From Isoetes taiwanensis (Eukaryota; Streptophyta; Lycopodiopsida; Isoetales; Isoetaceae), in NCBI GenBank assembly GCA_021234155.1, contig JAJEKV010000020.1:18965018-19029017 (forward strand): a stretch of 64,000 bases of DNA, in the 5' to 3' direction. Shown in pieces: positions 50,682 through 60,580 of the stretch. The first letter of the stretch is position 1. Each line of letters begins with the position of its first letter. Both the position numbers and the translations under genes were made by a program. A model generated the notes under the pieces. That model made no database searches, was not told the origin of the DNA, and saw nothing but the letters and a program-made list of their open reading frames with translations.

Positions 50682-51155
50682 CATTTACCCACTAAACAAC
50701 TACAGGCGCTCCAACTTGGATATTTACAAGAAGCAAAAAGAAATGATCAACACAATGAAATTGATATTTTATATTACAAGGGTTTGTATGTGGGTTGAAA
50801 TCCCCCAAAATATCGAATATAGCATCACTAGCCAACATGGAGCACATATGCATGGACATTGAAAGTGGAGGTCACGTATTTGCACATTGGTAGTTATGTT
50901 GTTAATTACTACTTATTGTCCAAATTACTAGTTATTACTAAAGGTGGTTATTAACAATTCTTTTTTTTCTTAAAATTGTAGATATTAGTTCAACATCTTA
51001 CAATGAGACGATTAGCACGAAACAGGCGAGACCCAGGCTCAACATCACGAACGGGAGTCATGCAAGCAGAAGGCATCACGTATGAAAAAAATCATCATGC
51101 ACAAGAAAATGTCATCGAAGCTGAAGAGGCGCAATTAAATTACATTATCCTATAA
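50682..51155 (+). pseudogene. Two-exon plus-strand fragment (copy 5, best described)
   Basis: After an acceptor ATGTTACAG comes a 104-bp exon, HLPTKQLQALQLGYLQEAKR then NDQHNEIDILYYK, ending at a good donor (GTATGTGG). After a second acceptor (TTAAAATTGTAG) a 58-codon frame runs to a TAA at 51153-51155: VQHLTMRRLARNRRDPGSTS, TGVMQAEGITYEKNHHAQEN and VIEAEEAQLNYI. The exon phases do not match as drawn, so either the frames or the borders are imperfect. Not recognised. It lies on the opposite strand to the Urb2-like and FNBP4-like pieces and next to the TIR element. Copy 3 lacks it (inside the deletion). Confidence 0.3.
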
Positions 51156-51265
51156 TATTATACTTATTCAGGCTTCTTTACAGATTTCCTTTATTTTTGT
51201 TATAATAATGTTAAATATTAGATTTCACATATTTGCTACATGTTTTGCATGTTTTTACGTATGTT

Positions 51266-51299
51266 TGTTTTTTTAGGGCCCGAAGGGCCCAAAAAAAAT
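51266..51299. repeat. GGGCCC hairpin beside the TIR element
   Basis: A T-run, then GGGCCCGAAGGGCCC and an A-run form a near-perfect 14-bp-arm palindrome about 10 bp left of the left TIR. It is present at 40609-40632 (copy 4) and degraded in copies 1 and 2. Confidence 0.7.
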
Positions 51300-51307
51300 T
51301 TTGGTAT

Positions 51308-51771
51308 AACAACCAATACATAACTACCATTAACATTAATGAACACAACCATTGGGTTTAACATATTTAAATTAAAATCCCCCTTAAACCCCCTTTGGTT
51401 TGGGTGCTTATTCACACGGGGGGTGACTCCGGGCAACGAGAGCTGTTGGATAGGCATATTCACCCCTTATTCCTTAATCTACACCGTACGTAAAGTTCCT
51501 CGTTTGTGGGGTATGCAAGTACACAAATTGGTATACCATATAACAACATATGCAAAATACTATAAGATTTTTAGCAAAATACTATATGGTGTTGATTTTA
51601 TACGTGGAAAATATAATCACAAGGGCTCTCGCTCCCCTCTCGCTGCCCTACGTCACCCCCCGTGTGAATAAGCACCCAAACCAAAGGGGGTTTAAGGGGG
51701 ATTTTAATTTAAATATGTTAAACCCAATGGTTGTGTTCATTAATGTTAATGGTAGTTATGTATTGGTTGTT
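51308..51771. mobile_element. TIR element, interior inverted (copy 5)
   Basis: Arms at 51308-51427 and 51652-51771 are 120-bp reverse complements. The interior reads GGATAGGCATATTCACCCC ... GTGGGGTATGCAAGTACAC, the reverse complement of copies 1, 2 and 4, while both flanks stay in the usual order. No transposase is encoded, so this would be a non-autonomous element. I see no clear target-site duplication (TAT left, TCG right). Confidence 0.9.
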
Positions 51772-51989
51772 TCGGAGACATCAGTGGCCAACACATTCAG
51801 CAGCTGAGCTGCCTGGCCCTCTGGCATAGACATAATGCTTGTGTTGATTGCTTTTATGAACAGTGTTGCACAAAATAAATCAGTCACAACCTTCTCATCC
51901 ATTTTCCAGGACATGTTTGCATCCAAGAGAAAGAAAATAAAAGGGTTGTCTGGTTGAGAACCAGAAGAATACTGCAATAGCTTCTTCAA
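51772..51989 (-). pseudogene. Unidentified exon next to the TIR element (copy 5)
   Basis: An open minus-strand frame with coding-like composition: LLQYSSGSQPDNPFIFFLLD, ANMSWKMDEKVVTDLFCATL and SIMSMPEGQAAQLLNVLATD, ending VSE exactly where the TIR element begins. The element may have inserted into or beside the exon. The frame is intact in copies 3-5, so it is one of the better-preserved pieces. It is on the same strand as the FNBP4-like and Urb2-like blocks and may belong to either. Family not recognised. Confidence 0.4.
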
Positions 51990-52494
51990 ACATGAAGAAA
52001 TTGCGAGTAGTGGACGATGAACCTATTAAGAAAACACAAGGTATTTCAATTTGGAAAAAATCTCATTATGAAATAAGACAATTAGCAATTTATCTAGAAG
52101 TTAGCACAAAATGAAAAGCAACTCACATTCCTCAAATCACTGAAAGTATGCATAATACAAGATCCTAGTTGAATAGCCTCAGAGGTGAGAGAATGGGTCA
52201 TCGTAGTCTGTTCCGACTTCACAATGACTGCACAAAGAAGAGTATGCCACATGACGGTAATCCAGTTCCAAAACACATCCCACTCCACAAATTACCTCTC
52301 TTAACAGAGTTGAGATCACATCCTTAGGTTTGCATGGTAGATCTTTTACAGGGTGTCCATATTTCATTCTACTGCAAGATTCATGATAAATCTGAGGTGC
52401 TGACTTGCCTATATCCATTAGAATAGTGAAAATTGCTTCAAAAATCTTAAATGTGCTTCTAAAATGTGCTTCAAAATTGATCGTTGTGGGTCAC

Positions 52495-52731
52495 CTCAGA
52501 TGATTCCCTTAAAGTTCTTGCTTCTTTTTCCTCCTCTTTCTCATCACTATACTGCCCGAGTAATGACAATGGTTTGATCCATCGAAATCCCACTCTAAGA
52601 AGATGATTGATGTAGTGCTTTGCAAGCTCTGGCATCCTCAGCCGCCTTGATGCAACGGATACAATCTCCGAAGCTCTTCCCTCCCCGGTGCTCCTCTGCC
52701 CCCACGCTCTGCAAACATGCATGCCAAGCAT
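52495..52731 (-). pseudogene. FNBP4-like early exon fused to the right flank (copy 5)
   Basis: Inside the array the exon reads PLSLLGQYSDEKEEEKEA. At 52573 the unit ends and unique DNA continues the same frame upstream as KHYINHLLRVGFRWIK, open to 52731 (86 codons in total). The splice acceptor of the other copies is gone. The flank has its own acceptor-like TTTGCAG near 52710, so this could be a real exon of another gene, or a chance in-frame fusion at the array edge. Confidence 0.4.
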
Positions 52732-52849
52732 GTATACATACGTATATAAACAAGAAATTTAATGCGTCCTACGGTGCATGTTCGAGTTTTAGCATGTTCC
52801 TACGTGCAAGTTCTTGTCGTGCTCTACATTCTAAAAGAATCTTTTGAGA

Positions 52850-53520
52850 ATACTCTAAACTCATAGATTCTCTAAGATTCTACCAAGGTTCTCTTAGAGG
52901 TTTCGTGAGCATTTGTTCCAGTAGATTTCCGTAGATTCTCCAAGATTCTATGAAGATCCCCTTAGATTCCTTTAGATTTTATAAGAATGCCCTAGGTTCC
53001 CTTACATTACATGAGGTTCAAAGAGATTCTATATAGATTCCCTTAGATACTCTAAGATTTCATCAACATTTTCTTAGATTCCCTTAGATTTTATGAAGAT
53101 TCCTTTAGATCCCCCAGATTTTAAGAGATTCCCTTAGGCTTGTAAATATTTTCTTAGATTCTCTTATATTTTATAAGATTTTCTTAGATTCTATTATATT
53201 CTTCTGGATTCCTTTACATTCCAGAACTTTTTAGAACATTCTAAGACTTTCTGGAACACTCTAAGACTTTCAATATATTCTAGAACTTTCTGGAAGTATT
53301 TCCCTAGATTTCCTTGCATTCCCGTAGATTCCCCTACATTCTAGAACATACTAAAACTTATTAGAACAATTTGGAACTTTCTGGAAGAATTTTCTTAGAT
53401 CCCCCCTAGATTCCCTTATGTTCTAGAACTTTCTAGAAGATTCTAGAACTGTCTAGAGCCTTTCAGAACATTCTAGAACTTTCTTGAACTAGCTAGAATG
53501 TTATAGTCTATATTATCTTA
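52850..53520. repeat. Degenerate CCTTAGATTC-type repeat
   Basis: Repeated short variants of TTCCCTTAGATTCTAAGATT, shifting to TTCTAGAACTTTCTGGAA near 53220-53500. There is no regular period and no ORF. The reverse complement resembles the GAATCTAAAGG stretch inside each array unit (for example 35110-35290). Confidence 0.75.
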
Positions 53521-53575
53521 ATGGGAACATTACCCTTAAGTATATTTGAAACATAAATTGTTTATGAAATTAATG

Positions 53576-53646
53576 CTTGGTTTAGTGGTTAGAATGGGGG
53601 GCTGGGGGGTTAATGGCCAGGGTTCGAATCCCCCACACAACACAAA
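53576..53646 (+). repeat. tRNA-like SINE head
   Basis: Contains an A-box-like TGGTTTAGTGGTTAGAA and a consensus B box GGTTCGAATCC at 53621-53631 at tRNA-like spacing. The T stem pairs only partly and no clean anticodon arm can be drawn, so a SINE head or decayed tRNA is likelier than a working tRNA. Confidence 0.5.
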
Positions 53647-53684
53647 CATTTTAAAAGCCTTTCCCTAAGGGATGAGCATTCAAC

Positions 53685-53923
53685 ATCTCGGACCGACGAT
53701 CAGGATCGGATCAACCTGGACCGTAGGATCAATTATATATAATTCCCAAAGCCATGTGCACCGTAGGATGTGTCCCAAAGCAACGTGAGCCGTAGGATCT
53801 CGGACCGACGATCAGGATCAGATCAACCTGGACCGTAGGATCGCTTACATATATATAGTCTATACACAAACTACCAAGCCATCTGGGCCGTAGGATACGT
53901 CCCAAAGCCACGTGAGCCATAGG
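53685..53923 (+). repeat. Tandem duplication, ~112 and 127 bp
   Basis: Two units, 53685-53796 and 53797-53923, each starting ATCTCGGACCGACGATCAGG. Each contains three GCCGTAGGAT-like motifs separated by CCCAAAGC(C/A)A segments. The second unit has a longer AT-rich spacer (TACATATATATAGTC). A third start (ATCTCGGATCAATGG) follows at 53924. Confidence 0.85.
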
Positions 53924-53939
53924 ATCTCGGATCAATGGC

Positions 53940-54556
53940 CGGATTCAGGAGGACAAACATAAGAACATATATATGTTATGATATGTATACTAGCCCATCA
54001 AGTGGCCAGGTTCGTTACAACAACAATTTATTTTGGGTAGTTGACATAGAGGCTGGGGTTTCAGCTATGGATTCTGGATTTAGTCATCACTTACATCCAC
54101 AAAATTAGCCTCCAACTGTCTACTGGAAGTATTCTTCATGCTTAGAATCACCACAGCATCCATCACTAGTTGTCTCCAATCAGGGCAGGTCTCAACTGGG
54201 TAAAAGTTTCTTTTATCTCCTTCGTTGTTTGATCATTGTTCTAAATTTTATATTTATGACCAATAGCTCATTGTCGTTTCATTTAGTAGTGGAATGGTTT
54301 CATGGCCAAGGAATAGGATATCTCTTCAACCGTAAAAGATAACAACGGAATAGGTAATTAATTCTACATAGTTTTGTCTTTGTTGTTTCATAATTTCTGG
54401 ATAACTAATTCGTCCCAAATGCTTTGCAAAAGAAAAGATCTCTTTTTTCTTGCTTTGCCATTATACATCTGCTTATATTGTACTGCTGATTCCAGGCCAC
54501 ATAAATTTTCCCTTGCTTCCATCACCCATAGCTCCGCTTATAAAGACCAAAACTAT
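53940..54556. other. Unassigned stretch
   Basis: No gene recognised. A donor-like ACTGG|GTAAAAG near 54200 and an acceptor-like TGATTCCAG near 54495 are visible, but the flanking frames are short. On the minus strand MGDGSKGKFMWPG lies just downstream of the primer-binding-site-like motif at 54557-54568, as a copia-type gag start might. Confidence 0.35.
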
Positions 54557-54568
54557 GCTCTGATGCCA
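54557..54568 (-). other. Primer-binding-site-like motif, minus strand
   Basis: On the minus strand ATATCA (possible LTR end at 54571) is followed by ATTGGCATCAGAGCATAG, close to TGGTATCAGAGC, the initiator-Met tRNA primer site of plant LTR retrotransposons. This suggests a decayed element running right to left with its LTR at 54571 and rightward. The other LTR edge is not seen. Confidence 0.4.
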
Positions 54569-55282
54569 ATTGATATGATTGTGGATATTTGGACTCTAGG
54601 AAATTTCGATCTTTACATAGACAATTGCTATGGTAAAGTACTTAACTATCCAACCGAATCCACCTCCGAAAGGCTATGAAGGGGCTTAACCAGATATTGG
54701 CAATTGGCTATGATCATCACTACTTTACTGAGTCTCCAATCAAAAGGAAAATTGCACAGGCTCATAGAACAGGAAAGGTATAATCTGCAAACAGACTCTT
54801 CTTTTAACAAACGGTCTCTAGGTTGCTATTGGAGTGAAAAACTGCCCTTTCCACCAAGTAAATTGTTGAATCCTTGCATAAAGTGGGTCATCATTCAAAA
54901 TTGGGATTCGTTGCTTAAATCGATGGTGCCACGTCACCTTTAAGACCAATTTGCTCTTCTGTTACATTCACTTGGTCGCTGCCTCTAATTTGTGTTCTGC
55001 CCTAATGGCCGAAATTGAGGGGTTCCTCCCAAAAATTTTCGAATAAAGTTGTTAAAACCCAATTTGATAAAGTAGATGTTGGCAAATTTTTATTGGAATT
55101 TTATAAAAATAATATACAATTTGGCAAGTTAGAGTTTTTTTCACATAAACAACGTTTACCTCAAATTACTGGAAATTCCGTCATTTTTTATGAGGCATAA
55201 TATTTCCGCCACTATTAGAAGTGGCACCGCCAAAGATTCTCTAGCTCTTGTTCTCGAAGCTTCTTATCACAGCTTCAAAGCT

Positions 55283-55306
55283 CTTCTTCTTCTTCTTCTT
55301 CTTCTT
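55283..55306 (+). repeat. (CTT)8 microsatellite
   Basis: Eight CTT units inside a purine/pyrimidine-skewed stretch. ORFs through it on both strands are low complexity. Confidence 0.9.
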
Positions 55307-57986
55307 TGCTTCCAAGCTCCGAGCTTCTTTGCTTCTGAGCTTCTTCTTCTTTACAATGAAACAGGGCTTGTGCAGAAGCAAGGCCACGAGAATCAGCACG
55401 GAAAGAGGGCAAAGGAGAATGCCCATGTGAATAGCTCTGGTTCGTTGCTGCCCCAATTTTCAATGCCTCTATTTAGGATTAAGGGATAGCATTCTCTGTA
55501 GAACCGACTGAACCCACAGGTTGATTTGATCAGAGATTTTACTTCTAATTTCTGGTATGTTGCCCTGGGGTCTTGCTCCGTCGATCCCTTGTTTTTTCTG
55601 GATCATCATAGGTTGGGGTGCATGTCCCTTAATTTCTTGTTTTAAACCTATCATCTTGTTTTGTTGGAAAGGTGTTCTTGCTTTCAGTTTGTCCTTTAAG
55701 TTAGATAAGATTGGATTCTAGGATCTTGGGTCTTACGTTCCTAGATTAAAAGCATAGCTTAGATGCTTTAGATATCCCTTGGATGATGTTGTTTGGTTTG
55801 GTTTTATAATGCTTTGTTGGTTTTTGAGGCATTTTGTGTCTAGGGTCTGTTGTCATGCTTCCTGGGTCCAGTACAACATAGCCTAGATGCTTTTTTGTAT
55901 TCTTTATGAACAGTCGATCCTTGTTCTTATACCATATTTTCCTGTTTTTTTTCAGTTTGTTGCATAGGTTGGCTTGTTTGGACATAGCTTCATGAATCTT
56001 GTCGAGTTGTTAGGTCATAAAGGTTAGGCCTTTTTGGTGTGGGAAGCATTTTGATTTTCTTGTGTTTCACTTTGAGGCAGGCTTGATTTGAGGTATTCCC
56101 ATGAGGGTTGTTAGTTCTAAGGATTTCTTTTTTGGATGCCAGAATCCCACCCAATTTTTACATGTTGCATGGTTTTCTTAATGGTTTGCTTGGTTATTTT
56201 CCACTGGATATGGTTGTTCCGGCTTTGGCTTGTCCCTTCAACACGAGGTTGCTTAAGGCCCAGGCATTAACAGGCTCGATGTTTATTGAAGAACGAGATA
56301 TGCCTTTTCATTCATCTTGGATTAGACAAGTATGTTTTACATAGTGTTTGATGCTTATATTGTCGACTCAACCACATCAGGCTTCATTTCTCGTAAGCTT
56401 TTATATTTTTAAGATTTCGTTGTTGTTTGACATCTTAGTCTCGGTTCGGCAGCTAGCACATAGGGTACCTCGACCATTTGTACAGGTTCAAGTTTTTTTG
56501 CTATCGAATGCCCTAAATTGAGCTCACATTTGTTTATATATTTCTTTTCCTTGAAATTGTATTCCGTGGATGCATGCTCTAGGTCCTTGTGGATTTCTTT
56601 GTTCCTTGAGTGTTCTCTATTCTCCAGTAGTGCGTCTATGTCTGTGCTATAACCATGTACCAGTTCTAAGATAGGTTGGATTTATGTTGGCTCAGTCTTT
56701 TAGCTTTGTTTTTCTGGTCTTATCATGCGATGATTTTTCTGTTAATATGGTATTTTTTAAAAAGATGTATTCTACTTAAATTGGCTTGGTATCGAAAATT
56801 TCCCTCGAAATTGTAGTCCGTGCATGCACTATAGTCTCATCTTTGCCATGTTTTAATTCATTATCTATACAGTTTGTTTTAGATTACATAATCTATTGTG
56901 AGCTCTATAGTTCATGTGTACATGCATCTTCTGCTACAACCTGGCATTTATCTCGGTAATTACATGGTTCATTTTTTTTTTAAAGTGCATATCTATTTTA
57001 AATTTTATCGGCTAAAATATTTCATTTGTAAAGTACACATGTACATGCATTTGTCAATTCCCGTTTGGCCCTCTTGTTATTCGCTAAATGATTCCTTTTG
57101 ATATTGCTCGACCCATGCATCGATTCCCTCATTTTGGAAGTGTCAAGTACTTGCGATATGCCACCTCATATAAGTGTTGCCAAATCCTGGGCATGTTTAG
57201 TAAATGGCAGGGATTTATATCTCCTTGATGATAGGATGGAAATTGGATGTGTTGGGAGACACTATTTTCACGGTTAAGTATCTATTTCGATTTGCTCTTT
57301 GGTTTTTGCATTTTCTACGGATGAGTTCGCCTTGCACAGGAGATTTTCACTAACATTTCTTCATTCTTTAGGGTGGTAACATCCATTTGGGCATAAAGTA
57401 ACTTCTAATTCTTTGCTTGACTATTCCATGTATTTCTATCTTTGCAGTCTATGGTAGCGTCCTTTGCACCATAGGTTTCTTAGTTAAGGGATGCTCATTT
57501 GTTTATCCATTTCACATTGTTTTCTCTTCGTTCTGCAGGTTATGGGGTTCTCGGTCATCGAATTTAGTTTTGTGGTTATACGGTTCATTGGTTTAGTTAG
57601 AAGTGGCTCATTTCTCTCCATTCTCTCCTGCCTGTAGTTTCATTTAGTACTCCCTATGTTTGCTCTACTTCTTTTACCTCATGACTTTCCCTCCTTCTCC
57701 CTTCTCTTTTGCATAAATGTCTCGTCCCATTCAACCTTTGCTGCATCAGTGGTACCAATTGCTCTATTTGTTCTTACTCCATGTATCTCACGATGTCCCC
57801 TTCGTTTGGTTTTTCATTTATCGATATCTTTTCATTTGTTGTGCTCTGGTCCTCTTGTCTTAATCCCATTTGTCCATCCATTTCATTTGCTTCTGTTTTC
57901 TTTTTTGCTCTAAGTTTCGTGTGCTTTGTTTCTAGGTGCATGCGTAGGTAGGTAAGTGCATGTTCCTTTCTCATATATTCTCGGTT

Positions 57987-58330
57987 GTTCTCATGGATGC
58001 CCTTATGAGGGCCTATACTCTCTCTTTTATCATAGATTCTTAGTATCTCGTGAATGCCCCGGAGGGCTTTTTGGACATTTGCATCTGTGACTTTAGCTCC
58101 TTTATCCCAATTTGCTCAGTCCTCTATTCGCGATCCCTTATTCCATCCATTTCATTATAATCTCCGATTCCTCTCTTTTTCATCTTGCAATTTGTCTTTT
58201 TCCTCTTTATTCATTCATTTTATCCTTTGAATTGTCCTTGCTCTTCTATTGTCTTGACTCCCTCCTTTGTCCGCCTCTTGACTCATCATAGTTCTTTTTT
58301 TGACCTAGTGGTGTCTCATCATTATCTTAT
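57987..58330 (+). repeat. Diverged repeat, first copy
   Basis: Begins CTCATGGATGCCCTTATGAG and continues through CATAGATTCTTAGT, CCATCCATTTCATT and CTCTTGACTC. Similar in order to 58847-59190. Confidence 0.7.
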
Positions 58331-58355
58331 CTTATCTTATCTTATCTTATCTTAT
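58326..58355 (+). repeat. (CTTAT)6 microsatellite
   Basis: Six uninterrupted CTTAT units. Confidence 0.9.
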
Positions 58356-58552
58356 TATGCCATTTTACTATGTTGACCCCAGTTGTTTCCTATCTGCTCA
58401 CTTTGTTTTCACTCGTTCTACCATCTCGGACCTCCTTCTTATGCGTGCCGCCTCCATTGTGCCCTCTCGCTCGTTCTTCTGTTCCCCTTTGGGGGTGGTC
58501 CCAAAAGGTCATCAAGTTGTTCTCTGAACTTTGCTTCTTTCGAAAATGTCAT

Positions 58553-58576
58553 ATAGATAGATAGATAGATAGATAG
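58553..58576 (+). repeat. (TAGA)6 microsatellite
   Basis: About six TAGA units. Confidence 0.9.
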
Positions 58577-58846
58577 TACCCTTTAAATCCCTTGGATTCA
58601 TTATTCCAATCTCCATCTTTCTCTCACCATAATGGGTTCTTGGGCCCTGGCCCCCTAGATTATTCCTGAGTCTCAGGGTCCCTATCATTTTGTTCTAATT
58701 CTAGATTATGTTCTTTTTACATTTAAAAGTTCGCTTAGAACTGTTATGCATGTGGGTATATGTTCATGAATTTTAGTCCTTGATATTTGTTGTTATTGCT
58801 CTATTTCTTATTTTACTCCATATGTGGTCATATGTTCTTAGTGTTT

Positions 58847-59190
58847 CTCATGGATGCCCTTATGAGGGCCTATGCTCGCTCTTTGTCATAGATTCTTAGT
58901 GTCTCATTGGTGCCTTTGAGGGCCTTTGGCTATTTTCATTTTGTGTGCTTGGCTATTTTGTCTCATTTTGCTCTATTCCTCTATTCTCGATCCCTTTTTC
59001 CATCCATTTCATTTTGATCTCATGTTTGTCTTTTTTCACCCTATATTTGTTCCTTTCCTCTTTTTTTCCATTTTATCCCTTGAGAGATAATTTTGCTCTG
59101 TCTGCTATTGTGTTGCCTTCCTCTTTTGTCTACCTCTTGACTCGACATAGTTCTTCTTGCCTTGTTGGTCCAGTCATCATGCCTTTTCTA
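58847..59190 (+). repeat. Diverged repeat, second copy
   Basis: Same landmarks as 57987-58330, about 860 bp downstream, with scattered substitutions and indels; an old duplication. Confidence 0.7.
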
Positions 59191-60461
59191 TGTTGACCCC
59201 TTTCGAACTAGAAGAGTTGTTTGGTATACGTGCATCTCGCATGATGTTCACACGACATTCCCCTTTTTGGCCCGCATTTTAAATTTCAAAACGTGGTTGC
59301 ATCATCGCACATTCGGGTATGTTGTAGTGGAGCCTGTGGTTTCTTCTATGGTCTTTGTTCTTGTTTTAGGTTGCACTCAGTTTTCTTCATCCATTCCTGT
59401 GGCATCGTCTACCAGTGTTCTCAATTGCATAATTGTTTTGTCACCTTATGAAACTTTTTTATTCTTGTATCTCGGGGTCCCTAGTCTTGTTCCTGTGGGT
59501 TATGTTGTTTCTACTTTTGAAAGTTTGCTTGGACTGGTTATGCATGTAGGTTATATGTTTAGGTTTTTGTCCTTGTCTGTCGTAGTGTTTTTTCATTATA
59601 GTATTCATTGAAGTTTACTGCTGGTACATTGATTCTTCAATTTTGGTTCCAGGTGCTCGTTTTAGCCTGTTGACTATGCCCGGTCTTCATGTCTTCTCTT
59701 TTTATGCATTCCATGGTGCATGGTTTTGATCTTTCTTATTTATTATTAGGAGGTTTGTATTGTCTTTATGAAAGTTCGCTTGAGTCTGTTATGCATGAAT
59801 GATAGAGGTTAGGTATTTTTGTTCTTACTTCCATAGCATCTTGTCATTAGGTATTCTCTGTAGTTTGTTGGTACATCGGTTCTAGAGTTTTGATTTCATG
59901 TGCTTTGGTGGTGGCCATAGTTGTTGTTTGTGTTCGATTTTTGGGCTTTCTTTGCCTTATGCAGTCCAGTTGTCCAGGCAGCATGGACTATAAAGGGAAA
60001 AAATTGTTGGCCAGTAGATGCGACCATCACTGCAGCAGTCTTGCGACCAAGTTCGTTTCTAGCAAATCGACGTTTACATCTCTGAGATCTTCAGAAGCCC
60101 GAATCTTCCAGAATTAAGCTATTGATGCCTCCTTGGATAAAGCCTGAGATTGAATCCGGTTTCCGTCCACTACTTCCATAAAGTCTATTCAAAGCCTACT
60201 GTAAATCAATTGATCATATACAAAAGTGAAATAAGCTGTGATCAATTCTTGATATCTGAGCCAGATTTGGAAATTGCCTTAGTCTTATAGATCCGATTAG
60301 GCGGATATTTAGTGCTCCCATATCAAGTTGCTGAATTACAAGTAATCTTGCTCTTGTATGTAGCCGAGTTGTTAACACAAGAGTTCTTGAATTCTTTGTT
60401 TGTCTAAATTGTTAATGCCAGAGCTCTTGAATGCTTTAAAGTTCCATAATATGTATCAATT

Positions 60462-60473
60462 GGTATCGGATCC
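60462..60473 (+). other. Primer-binding-site-like motif, plus strand
   Basis: TATCA (possible LTR end, 60455-60459) followed by ATTGGTATCGGATCC resembles a plant retrotransposon primer-binding site. It would belong to an element running left to right whose LTR lies before 60460. The LTR start is not found. Confidence 0.35.
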
Positions 60474-60580
60474 CGGTCAATCCAAACACCTGGTCAAGGG
60501 CCCAGAACCACTTTAATGTCTCTGAAAGATAATACCAACAAGCTTTATCTAACGTCGGCTATGTTGCATCTCGGCTAGCA

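Larger units (their letters stand above)
3157..52572 (+). repeat. Five-copy tandem array, unit ~10.6 kb
   Basis: The same sequence recurs head to tail with starts at 3157, 12709, 23345, 31649 and 42352, each at AGGTCTGGCCAG or its variant. Before copies 2-5 the sequence is the unit end (GGGGACATAAATTCTGAA). Before copy 1 it is unique, which fixes the left edge. The right edge is at 52572, where copy 5 departs from the other copies after TAATGACAATGG. Lengths are 9552, 10636, 8304, 10703 and 10221 bp. The copies are near-identical, so the amplification is recent or the array is being homogenised. Gene fragments on both strands repeat in the same order in each copy. Confidence 0.97.
42352..52572 (+). 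repeat. Array copy 5 (10221 bp, right-truncated)
   Basis: Lacks the last ~450 bp of the unit. The TIR element at 51308-51771 has its interior inverted relative to copies 1, 2 and 4. GGAA count is 9, and AAATCC count near 46865 is 5 against 4 in the other copies. Confidence 0.95.
55500..59890. other. Long T-rich stretch, no gene recognised
   Basis: The plus strand is strongly T-rich and A-poor, with no coding frame above the level expected from such skew. It contains diverged internal duplications. One motif (GAAAGTTCGCTTG...TGTTATGCATG) appears near 58725, 59520 and 59770. It could be a long intron, an untranslated region, or a decayed retroelement. Confidence 0.45.

Noticed and set aside
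10998-51771. Protein-coding gene inside the TIR element (110-codon ORF)
   Set aside because: The ORF is made largely of the inverted arms read through and has no resemblance to a transposase.
3157-52572. Tandem Helitron array
   Set aside because: Head-to-tail gene-fragment mosaics can be Helitrons, but I find neither a TC start after A nor a CTRR end with a nearby short hairpin at either array edge or at the unit junctions.
3157-52572. Ribosomal DNA array
   Set aside because: The ~10 kb period is suggestive, but no rRNA-like sequence is present; the unit is AT-rich and carries coding fragments.
53576-53646. Functional tRNA gene
   Set aside because: The T stem and anticodon arm do not pair properly.
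55241-55489. Leucine- or lysine-rich ORFs through the CTT microsatellite
   Set aside because: Open on both strands because of the repeat; no independent coding evidence.
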